Shown here piece after piece: positions 25,576 through 33,211 of a stretch of 64,000 nt of DNA (the first letter of the stretch is position 1; each line of letters starts with the position of its first letter). The stretch comes from an uncultured Paracoccaceae bacterium (lineage in GTDB: Bacteria > Pseudomonadota > Alphaproteobacteria > Rhodobacterales > Rhodobacteraceae). The stretch spans positions 1 to 64,000 of the forward strand of contig CALFSV010000044.1 in NCBI GenBank assembly GCA_937916485.1, read 5' to 3'. Both the position numbers and the translations under genes were made by a program. Under the pieces are notes generated by a model. That model saw nothing but the letters and a program-made list of their open reading frames with translations, did no database searches and was not told the origin of the DNA.

Positions 25576-26307
25576 TTAGAGGGTGACGTCCGGCAGGCTG
25601 TCGAAGGCCATCTTCAGCGCATCGCCCCAGCCCTGCGAGATGGTCTGAAAGTCGGGGTCATCTGCCTCGACCCGACGCTCAACGCCCTTTTTCAGGGATC
25701 CGGTTTCGTAGATCTGCAGGTCCAGCGGAAGGCCGACCGACAGGTTGGCCTTGATGGTCGAATCAAAGCTGACGAACAGAAGCTTGGCCGCAGCCTCAAA
25801 GCTCATCGCGGGGTCAAAGGCCCGGACAAGGATGGGACGGCCGTATTTCATTTCGCCGATCTGGAAGAAGGGCGTATCCGGACCGGCTTCGACAAAGTTG
25901 CCTTCGGGATAGACCAGGAAAAGGCGCGGTTCGCTGCCCTTGGTCTGACCACCTACTATGATCGAGGCGTTGAAGGTGTTTGACGCCTCCATCCCGGTGC
26001 GCTTGTGCTCGGCAATCACCTCTTTGAGGGTTGTCCCGATCAGGCGGGCGACCTGGAACATCGACGGCAGGCCAAGGATCGACGGGTTCCGATCACCGGG
26101 GGCCTTCATCCGTTCTTCGATCAGGCTGACGACGGATTGTGTCGTGGCCAGATTGCCCGCCGTCATGATGGTGACAAAGCTTTCGCCCGGATCCTCCCAC
26201 GAAAACATTTTGCGATAGGTCGAGATATTGTCGAGACCGGCGTTCGTCCGGGTGTCGGACATGAACACCAGGCCGCGGTCTAACCGAAGAGCCACACAAT
26301 AGGTCAT
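25576..26307 (-). CDS. Anbu, proteasome-type peptidase homologue
   Basis: The 243-residue protein begins Met-Thr-Tyr-Cys, so removal of Met would expose the N-terminal Thr nucleophile of the Ntn-hydrolase fold. The SDTRTNAG segment and Lys in YRKMF match the proteasome active-site Asp and Lys positions. Anbu (the ancestral beta subunit) forms ring or helical assemblies, and its substrate is still debated. The three genes upstream (ATP-grasp, alpha-E, transglutaminase) are the well-known Anbu partners, which makes the call firm. It is 12 bases downstream of the transglutaminase gene. Confidence 0.9.
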   Translation of the reverse strand: MTYCVALRLDRGLVFMSDTRTNAGLDNISTYRKMFSWEDPGESFVTIMTAGNLATTQSVVSLIEERMKAPGDRNPSILGLPSMFQVARLIGTTLKEVIAEHKRTGMEASNTFNASIIVGGQTKGSEPRLFLVYPEGNFVEAGPDTPFFQIGEMKYGRPILVRAFDPAMSFEAAAKLLFVSFDSTIKANLSVGLPLDLQIYETGSLKKGVERRVEADDPDFQTISQGWGDALKMAFDSLPDVTL

Positions 26308-26319
26308 TGCTTGCGCCTG

Positions 26320-27132
26320 TTATTGTTGCTGAACCTCAACGGTCACCGACATGCGCTCGCCGCTGGCTCCGAATCTCATCCCTGATACAGGGGCGGCCTC
26401 GAAATAGTCCAGACCCGTTGCGATACGGACGTAACGGGTATCGGGCGATATGGCGTTTGAGATGTCAAATCCGACCCAGCCCAGTTCGGGCAACCAGGCC
26501 TCGGCCCAGGCGTGGGTCGCATCCTGCACCACCCGATCGTCCATCATCAGGTAGCCCGACACATAGCGGGCCGGCACGCCCATCAGCCGGGCGCAGGCTA
26601 TAAAGACATGGGCATGATCCTGGCAAACACCGCAACCGGCGGCCAGCACATCCTCGGCCCCCCAGTCGATCTGCGATGATCCGGTTTCGTAGGCAACCGC
26701 GTCGTGAATGGATTGGGACAGGGCATGCAGGCGGGCCAGAACGGGGGCGTCGCGGTCCAGCTCGGCCACCAGTTTGCGCGACAGGGGGCCAGGCTTGGTG
26801 GCTGGGGTGGTCCGTTCGAACATCCAAAGCGGCATGAACCCCGCATGGGGGCCGGTGACGCCCGCATTGTCGCGCACCTCAACCTCGCCCTCGCAACGGA
26901 CCACGATTTCGGTCGTGCCGGGGTCCGAACTGATAAGGTCGACGGTATTGCGGTGGGCATCCTCAAAGCTGAGCTGCTTTTTCCCGCCGGTGACTTTCGT
27001 CGACCATGACAGAACGGTTTGGGCCCCATGGGATTTGGGGGTCAGGCGGATCTGTTGCAGCCCGTAGGTGACCGGGGCGTCATAGGTATAGGTCGTCGTA
27101 TGGGCGATCCGAAGGCGCATCAGGTCATTCAT
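26320..27132 (-). CDS. Transglutaminase-like cysteine peptidase of the Anbu cluster
   Basis: The 270-residue protein has a bacterial transglutaminase N-terminal domain (to about 95) and a transglutaminase core. The catalytic triad is visible: Cys in AAGCGVCQDHAH, His in DATHAWAEAW and Asp in WVGFDIS. It may cleave or form isopeptide or amide bonds on a peptide product handled with the ATP-grasp protein. The start at 27132 overlaps the alpha-E stop by eight bases; Met5 at 27120 is an alternative. It is third in the four-gene operon. Confidence 0.86.
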   Translation of the reverse strand: MNDLMRLRIAHTTTYTYDAPVTYGLQQIRLTPKSHGAQTVLSWSTKVTGGKKQLSFEDAHRNTVDLISSDPGTTEIVVRCEGEVEVRDNAGVTGPHAGFMPLWMFERTTPATKPGPLSRKLVAELDRDAPVLARLHALSQSIHDAVAYETGSSQIDWGAEDVLAAGCGVCQDHAHVFIACARLMGVPARYVSGYLMMDDRVVQDATHAWAEAWLPELGWVGFDISNAISPDTRYVRIATGLDYFEAAPVSGMRFGASGERMSVTVEVQQQ

Positions 27133-28063
27133 AGAAACGGTAGTCCAATTCTGTCTGCCTGCTTAGGGCGACAAGGTCGACAATGAAGCTGCCGATGAAC
27201 TCGTGCAGGCCAGTGTCGAAAATATCCTCGATCCTGCGTTCCGAGACCTGCCGACACAGGCTGTCGGCCATGTCGTGGCAGGGCAGGCGGGTGCCATAGT
27301 CCTGAGCGAGATAACCAAGATTGTCGCGGATTTTTTCGCAACAGAACACAAGGCTACGCGGCATCCGCTTGTCCAGGATCAGGAATTGCGAAATCTCGCG
27401 CGGGCGCACCTCTTGCCCGTAGGTCAGGCGAAACCCGCCCTCGGCCGAGACCGATCGCAGGATGGATTCCCACTGCACGTTGTCGATCGAGGATCCGACC
27501 GCCGAGGCAGAGGGCAGAAGGACGTAGTATTTGACGTCCAGAATTCGCGCCGTGTTGTCCGCCCGTTCGATAAAGGTGCCGACTCGGGCAAAATCGTAGA
27601 TGTCGTTGCGTAGCATGGTGCCATGCATCGCGCCCCGCACAAAGGCTGACCGCTGCCGGATCTGGGTGATGACATGGGGCAGGTCCCGCTCGCTGACCTT
27701 GCGGGCAAGGGTGTCCTTGAGGACCATCCAGCATTCATTGACGCTTTCCCAGACTTCGCGGGTCAGGGCGGTGCGCACCAGCTTGGCGTTGTTGCGGGCG
27801 CTTTCGACGACAGACATCACGCTTGAGGGGTTGGCGCGGTCGCGCAGCATCCAGTCGATGGCCTGGTCACGGGTGACCTCGTCATATTTCTCGTTATAGC
27901 CCCACAGCACGCCAGCCGATTGCAGGACGCTTGTCCATTCGTCGTCCGAGGCCGATCGGGTCAGCGCGATCCGCTGCCCCGCCTCGACCATTCGGGCGGT
28001 GTTTTCAGAGCGTTCAAGGTTGCGGAACATCCAGAAGAGGCCGCCTGCGGTTTTTCCGAGCAT
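27125..28063 (-). CDS. Alpha-E domain protein (DUF403) of the Anbu cluster
   Basis: This mainly helical protein of 312 residues starts with the conserved LGKTAGGLFWMFRNLERSEN-type stretch (2-21), rich in the Glu and Arg positions typical of the alpha-E family. No catalytic motif is recognised. The family is nearly always beside circularly permuted ATP-grasp and transglutaminase genes and may be a scaffold or carrier. It starts four bases after the ATP-grasp stop. Confidence 0.86.
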   Translation of the reverse strand: MLGKTAGGLFWMFRNLERSENTARMVEAGQRIALTRSASDDEWTSVLQSAGVLWGYNEKYDEVTRDQAIDWMLRDRANPSSVMSVVESARNNAKLVRTALTREVWESVNECWMVLKDTLARKVSERDLPHVITQIRQRSAFVRGAMHGTMLRNDIYDFARVGTFIERADNTARILDVKYYVLLPSASAVGSSIDNVQWESILRSVSAEGGFRLTYGQEVRPREISQFLILDKRMPRSLVFCCEKIRDNLGYLAQDYGTRLPCHDMADSLCRQVSERRIEDIFDTGLHEFIGSFIVDLVALSRQTELDYRFYE

Positions 28064-28067
28064 GGCC

Positions 28068-29522
28068 CTATTCCTCCAGCACCCAGGTGTCCTTGGTGCC
28101 GCCTCCCTGACTGGAGTTCACCACCAGACTGCCTTTCTTGAGCGCCACGCGGGTCAGGCCGCCGGGCGTAATCTTGACCCCCTCGGGCGAGACCAGGACA
28201 AAGGGCCGCAGATCGACGTGCCGGGGGGCAAGGCCCGCCTTGGTAAAGATCGGCACGGTCGACAGGCTAAGCGTCGGCTGGGCGATGTAGTTCGAGGGGC
28301 GTGCCTTGAGCTTGTCCCGGAAGGCCGCGATTTCCTTGCGGCTGGCCGTCGGTCCAATCAGCATCCCGTAGCCGCCCGATCCATGAACCTCCTTGACCAC
28401 GAGGTCGGGAAGGTTGTCGAGGACATAGGCCAGGCTGTCCGCCTCGGAACAGCGCCAGGTGGGCACGTTCTGAAGGATCGCCTTTTCGCCTGTATAAAAC
28501 TCAACGATATCGGGCATATAGCTGTAAATCGCCTTGTCGTCGGCAATCCCGGTTCCCGGCGCATTGGCGATGGTGATCCCGCCCGACCGGTAAACGTCCA
28601 TGATGCCGGGCACGCCAAGGGCGCTTTCGGGATTGAAGTTCAACGGGTCGAGGTAGTCGTCGTCGATGCGCCGGTAGATCACGTCGATGGGCTGGTAGCC
28701 TTGGGTCGTGCGCGTTGCGATGCGGCCATCGACAACGCGCAGGTCGTGCCCTTCGACCAGCTCCACGCCCATCTTGTCGGCAAGGAACGAGTGTTCGTAA
28801 TAGGCCGAGTTGTAGATGCCCGGCGTCAACACCGCGACGACAGGATTGCCGGAGCAGGCCGCGGGAGCGCAGGCCGACAGGCTGCGGTGCAGCAACTTGG
28901 GATAGTTCGACACCGGCTGGACCCGGTTCTTGGAAAACAGCTCTGGAAACATCTGGAGCATGGTTTCGCGGTTCTCCAGCATATAGCTGACGCCGCTGGG
29001 CGTGCGGGCATTGTCCTCAAGGACAAAAAAGTCGTCGTCGCCTGTGCGGACCAGATCGATGCCCACGATATGGGTGTAGACGCCGCCGGGCGGGGTGACC
29101 CCGATCATCTGGGGCAGAAAGGCCGCGTTCTTGGCGATCATCTCGGCCGGAACCCGGCCCGCCCGGATGATTTCCTGGCGGTGATAGATGTCATGGAGAA
29201 AGGCGTTGATCGCCCGGACCCGCTGTTCGATGCCGCGGGCAAGCTTGCTCCACTCGCGGCCCGAAATGATGCGGGGGATGATGTCGAAGGGGATCAGACG
29301 TTCGGCCGCTTCTTCACGGCCATACACGTTGAAGGTGATGCCTGTCAGGCGGAAAACCTCCTCAGCCTCGCGCTGCTTACGGCGCAATCGGGCCGGGTCC
29401 TCTTCGGCGAACCAGCTGTTGAACGGAGCATAGGGTTCGCGCAGGCCTGCCTCGCGTCCCCACATCTCATCGAATGTCTGGCTTTGGCTTTGGCCTTGGC
29501 CCTGGCTTTGCTGTTGTGTCAT
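28068..29522 (-). CDS. Circularly permuted ATP-grasp protein (DUF404/DUF407) of the Anbu cluster
   Basis: ATG 29522, behind AGGA, gives 484 residues starting with a Gln/Ser/Gly-rich low-complexity tail (QQQSQGQGQSQSQ). An in-frame start 25 codons earlier has no ribosome site. Conserved blocks include VGIDLVRTGDDDFFVLEDN, SGVSYMLENR and KEVHGSGGYGM, typical of the permuted ATP-grasp ligases that form amide bonds. It heads the operon ATP-grasp, alpha-E, transglutaminase, Anbu. This layout suggests synthesis and turnover of a small peptide-like product; the product is unknown. Confidence 0.88.
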   Translation of the reverse strand: MTQQQSQGQGQSQSQTFDEMWGREAGLREPYAPFNSWFAEEDPARLRRKQREAEEVFRLTGITFNVYGREEAAERLIPFDIIPRIISGREWSKLARGIEQRVRAINAFLHDIYHRQEIIRAGRVPAEMIAKNAAFLPQMIGVTPPGGVYTHIVGIDLVRTGDDDFFVLEDNARTPSGVSYMLENRETMLQMFPELFSKNRVQPVSNYPKLLHRSLSACAPAACSGNPVVAVLTPGIYNSAYYEHSFLADKMGVELVEGHDLRVVDGRIATRTTQGYQPIDVIYRRIDDDYLDPLNFNPESALGVPGIMDVYRSGGITIANAPGTGIADDKAIYSYMPDIVEFYTGEKAILQNVPTWRCSEADSLAYVLDNLPDLVVKEVHGSGGYGMLIGPTASRKEIAAFRDKLKARPSNYIAQPTLSLSTVPIFTKAGLAPRHVDLRPFVLVSPEGVKITPGGLTRVALKKGSLVVNSSQGGGTKDTWVLEE

Positions 29523-29632
29523 GTCCTGATCATATGGGGCGCTTTGGAATTGACAATGATTGCCTTGCAGCTGACGTGGCTTGGGACGCATTTGCATAGG
29601 AAATAATCACGGCTCACCCTCGGGTTGTGCTG

Positions 29633-32600
29633 TCAGTGAAAGTCCCGACTTTTCGGGATGATACGGGCATCGCGGGGATGGCCACGGTTGGGGGCGGACA
29701 TCGGATTGGCCAATGGGTTGGACAGGGGGCGGTTGACCTCATCGGCATGGGCCGTTGGCGGGGCCATCGAGGGGGCCAATCCATCGGGTGCCAGCCGCAA
29801 AAGGGCGTCCGACCGGTCCTCCAACCGTTCTGCCACCACATGGATGATGTCCACATCGCGCTGGACATAACCGTGGATGACCAGCAGGCGCGATTGCATG
29901 ACGACTTTGCGAAACTGCTCCATCACCTTGGGCCAGACCACCAGGTTGGCAACGCCGCGTTCATCCTCGAGCGTGATAAAGCAGACCCCCTTGGCGCTGC
30001 CTGGCCGCTGGCGGATCAGGACAAGACCGGCCAGCTTGACCCTTTGCCAGTTGCGGCTGCCCTTGAGGTCGGATGTGGCGATATAGCCCTGACGGGTCAG
30101 GCTTTTGCGCAGAAAGGCCATCGGATGGGCCTTCAGGGACAGGCGCAGGGTCTGGTAGTCGGCCACCACCTGTTCGCAGACCGGCATGGCGGGCAGGGGA
30201 ACGGGGACCTCTTCTCCCTCGGGGTTTGCGTCGCGGAACAGGGGCAGGTCTGGGGCATCCTTGATCGCCTTGGCCTCCCACAGGGCCTGGCGACGGTCGA
30301 TGAACATCGACCGCATCGCGTCGGCCTCGGCCAGGCGGCGAACCTCGGCGGCGGTCAGCCGGCCCTTTGTCTTGAGGTCCTCGACCGCGCGGTAAGGGCC
30401 GTCGCGCAACCCGGTCAGGCGCAGGGCGGCCTCTTCACGCAGGCCGCCGATCTGGCGCAGGCCCAGGCGGACGGCAAAGCCCCCCTGGCCCAAAGGCTCC
30501 AGCGTGCTGTCCCAGTCCGAGTAATTCACATCTGGCGGACGGACCTCTACCCCATGCTCGCGGGCATCGCGCACGATCTGGGCCGGGGCATAAAAGCCCA
30601 TCGGTTGCGAGTTTAACAACGCCGCGCAAAATACTGCAGGATAATGACATTTCAGCCAGGACGAGACATAGACAAGGTGGGCGAAACTGGCCGCATGGCT
30701 TTCGGGAAAGCCATATTCGCCAAAGCCCTTGATCTGGTTGAAACAGCGGCGGGCAAACTCTTCCTCATAGCCCCGGGCGACCATGCGGCCGACCATCTTT
30801 TCCTCAAGCAACCCGATCGTGCCCTTGGAACGGAAGGTCGCCATCGCCTTGCGCAGCTCATTGGCCTCGGCGGGGGAAAAGCGGGCGGCCTCGATGGCGA
30901 TCTTCATCGCCTGTTCCTGGAAAATCGGAACACCCAAGGTGCGGCCCAGGATGTTCTTCAACTCGGCCGGATCATGAGGGGCCCCGGGAGAGGGATAGTC
31001 CACCCGCTCTTCCCCGTTGCGGCGGCGCAGATAGGGGTGGACCATATCGCCCTGGATCGGGCCCGGGCGGACAATGGCCACCTCGATCACCAGGTCGTAG
31101 AACTCGCGCGGGCGCAGACGGGGGAGCATGTTCATCTGGGCCCGGCTTTCCACCTGAAAGACCCCGACCGAATCCCCCCGGCACAGCATCTCATAGACAC
31201 GGGGGTCCTCGCGCGGGGTGGTCGCAAGGGTGAAGGTCTGGTCGTAATGAGCTGAAATCATGTCAAAACACTTGCGGATGCAGGTCAGCATCCCAAGGGC
31301 CAGGATATCCACCTTCAGGATGCCCAGGGCGTCGATGTCATCCTTGTCCCATTCGATAAAGGACCGGTCGGGCATCGCCCCGTTGCCAATGGGGACCGTC
31401 TCGGTCAGGGGGCGCTCGGTCAGGATGAAGCCGCCGACATGCTGGCCCAGATGGCGGGGCATGCCGATCAGCTGCTGGGCCAGAAGGATGGTCTTGCGCA
31501 ACAACGGCTCGGTCAGGTCAAGACCGGCCTCGCGGACATGGGTGCCATGGACTTCCTTGCCCCAGGACCCCCAGATGGTCTTGGCCAGCGCGCCGGTCAC
31601 ATCCTCGGACAGGCCCATGACCTTGCCCACCTCACGAATGGCCGAGCGGGGGCGGTAGTGGATGACGGTGGCGCAAAGGCCGGCCCGGGTGCGGCCATAT
31701 TTCGAATAGATGTGCTGGATCACCTCTTCGCGGCGCTCATGCTCGAAATCGACGTCGATATCGGGGGGCTCCTTGCGCTCTTCACTGATAAAGCGCTCAA
31801 ACAAGAGGCTGTGCTGGGCCGGGTCCACCGCGGTGATGCCCAGCACATAGCAAACGGCCGAATTGGCGGCAGAGCCGCGGCCCTGACACAGGATCGGTGG
31901 GCTCGTCTCATGGCGGGCAAAGCGGATGATGTCATGGATGGTGAGGAAGTAGCGGGCAATGTCGAGCTTTTCGATCATCGCCAGTTCTTTCTTCAAAACC
32001 GCAACGGTGGCCGGCAGAACCCCTTCTGGATAGCGCCAGGCCGCCCCCTCCCAGGTCAGCTTCTCCAGATGGGCCTGCGGGGTGGAGTCCTCGGGAATGA
32101 CCTCGCGGGGGTATTCATAGGCCAGTTCGCGCAGGGAAAAGGCGCAGGCATCGGCGACCGCCCGGGTGGCGCGGATGGCATGGGGCCATTCGGAAAACAG
32201 GCGGGCCATCTCGGCCGGGCTCTTGAGGTGACGCTCGGCATTGGGGTCAAGGCGAAAGCCAGCCTCGGCAAGGGTGCACTTCTCGCGGATGCAGGTCATG
32301 ACATCCTGCAAAGGGCGGCGGTCGGGGGCATGATACAGGACATCATTGGTCGCCAGCAGGCTCAGGCCATGGCGGCTGGCCAGGCGGTCCAGGGCATTGA
32401 TCCGGGCACGGTCGTCGCCGCGATAAAGATAGGCGGCCGCCAGGTAGCCCAGGCCGGGCAGACGGCGGATCAGACCGGGCAGGCGGCGGGCAAAGCGGGC
32501 GATATCCTCGCCCGGCAGGGCAATCAGCTGCAGGCCCTCCGCTGCGCCGGCCAGATCGTCAAGCGTCAGGTCGCAAACCCCCTTGGCCTGCCAGACCCCG

Positions 32601-32977
32601 TCAGGATCATGCATCTTGCCCTTCGACAGCAGGCGGGACAGGCGGCCATAGGCCTCGCGGTCGCGGGGATAGGCCAGAAAGGCGTCGCCGGTCACCAGCA
32701 CGAGTCGGCAGCCGATCAGGGGGCGGATATGGGCCTTTTCCGCCTCCACCTGCAGGCGGACAACACCGGCCAGGGTGTTGTAATCGGCGATGCCAAGGCG
32801 GTCATACCCCAGATGCCAGGCCTCGCGGGCCAGATCCACGGCATCCGATGCGCCGCGGAGAAAGGAAAAGCACGACACCAGGCCCAACTCCACATAAGAG
32901 GCCGGGGGATTGGGGGCAAAGACGCCGTCGTCGGGCAGGGTGCGACGAGGATGGGTATGATCGTTCTCAGGCATCAT
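29633..32977 (-). CDS. dnaE2: Error-prone DNA polymerase DnaE2
   Basis: This C-family polymerase alpha subunit of 1114 residues has an N-terminal PHP domain (LGIADYNTLAGVVR near 60), the polymerase core with PDIDVDFEHERREEV (the catalytic Asp pair), the helix-hairpin-helix region near IGGLREEAALRL and a C-terminal OB fold (KLAGLVLIRQRPGSAKG). GGGGAGG directly precedes two adjacent ATGs (32977 and 32974). With ImuA and ImuB it forms the SOS mutasome that bypasses lesions and causes induced mutation. It is 234 bases downstream of imuB, a gap that holds two hairpin repeats. Confidence 0.93.
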   Translation of the reverse strand: MMPENDHTHPRRTLPDDGVFAPNPPASYVELGLVSCFSFLRGASDAVDLAREAWHLGYDRLGIADYNTLAGVVRLQVEAEKAHIRPLIGCRLVLVTGDAFLAYPRDREAYGRLSRLLSKGKMHDPDGVWQAKGVCDLTLDDLAGAAEGLQLIALPGEDIARFARRLPGLIRRLPGLGYLAAAYLYRGDDRARINALDRLASRHGLSLLATNDVLYHAPDRRPLQDVMTCIREKCTLAEAGFRLDPNAERHLKSPAEMARLFSEWPHAIRATRAVADACAFSLRELAYEYPREVIPEDSTPQAHLEKLTWEGAAWRYPEGVLPATVAVLKKELAMIEKLDIARYFLTIHDIIRFARHETSPPILCQGRGSAANSAVCYVLGITAVDPAQHSLLFERFISEERKEPPDIDVDFEHERREEVIQHIYSKYGRTRAGLCATVIHYRPRSAIREVGKVMGLSEDVTGALAKTIWGSWGKEVHGTHVREAGLDLTEPLLRKTILLAQQLIGMPRHLGQHVGGFILTERPLTETVPIGNGAMPDRSFIEWDKDDIDALGILKVDILALGMLTCIRKCFDMISAHYDQTFTLATTPREDPRVYEMLCRGDSVGVFQVESRAQMNMLPRLRPREFYDLVIEVAIVRPGPIQGDMVHPYLRRRNGEERVDYPSPGAPHDPAELKNILGRTLGVPIFQEQAMKIAIEAARFSPAEANELRKAMATFRSKGTIGLLEEKMVGRMVARGYEEEFARRCFNQIKGFGEYGFPESHAASFAHLVYVSSWLKCHYPAVFCAALLNSQPMGFYAPAQIVRDAREHGVEVRPPDVNYSDWDSTLEPLGQGGFAVRLGLRQIGGLREEAALRLTGLRDGPYRAVEDLKTKGRLTAAEVRRLAEADAMRSMFIDRRQALWEAKAIKDAPDLPLFRDANPEGEEVPVPLPAMPVCEQVVADYQTLRLSLKAHPMAFLRKSLTRQGYIATSDLKGSRNWQRVKLAGLVLIRQRPGSAKGVCFITLEDERGVANLVVWPKVMEQFRKVVMQSRLLVIHGYVQRDVDIIHVVAERLEDRSDALLRLAPDGLAPSMAPPTAHADEVNRPLSNPLANPMSAPNRGHPRDARIIPKSRDFH

Positions 32978-33002
32978 GGCCTCCCCTGGCCCCGAGGGAC
33001 AA

Positions 33003-33140
33003 GGGGGGCGCTGCCCCCCACCGCCTACGGCGCTTCCCCCCGGGATATTTCCAATCCAAAGAAGGGATCATCAGGACCATGTTATTTCTTCGGAGTATAA
33101 ATATCCCGGGGGAGCGCGCAGCGCGGGGGCAGAGCCCCCA
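33003..33140. repeat. Inverted pair of GC-hairpin/GGGATATTT intergenic repeats
   Basis: Copy one has GGGGGG(33003-33008)/CCCCCC(33014-33019) and CCCCCCGGGATATTT at 33036-33050. Copy two is in reverse: AAATATCCCGGGGG at 33099-33112 with GGGGG(33125-33129)/CCCCC(33135-33139). Related copies lie at 37646 and 46925. Placed between imuB and dnaE2, the pair can fold into nested hairpins and may tune dnaE2 expression or mRNA decay. Confidence 0.75.
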
Positions 33141-33211
33141 ACCGCACGCAGTGCCAGAAAGGATGCGCCGCAGGCGCGCCATTGGACTGCCGGGGTCGTG
33201 TATTGGAGAGA

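Noticed and set aside
27999..29606. 535-codon plus-strand frame opposite the ATP-grasp gene
   Set aside because: It is antisense to a conserved Anbu-cluster gene, with no family motif and no ribosome site.
31439..33100. 553-codon plus-strand frame opposite dnaE2
   Set aside because: It is antisense to the clearly conserved dnaE2 polymerase. Gly/Gln/Ala-rich composition without motifs is typical of GC-rich shadow frames.
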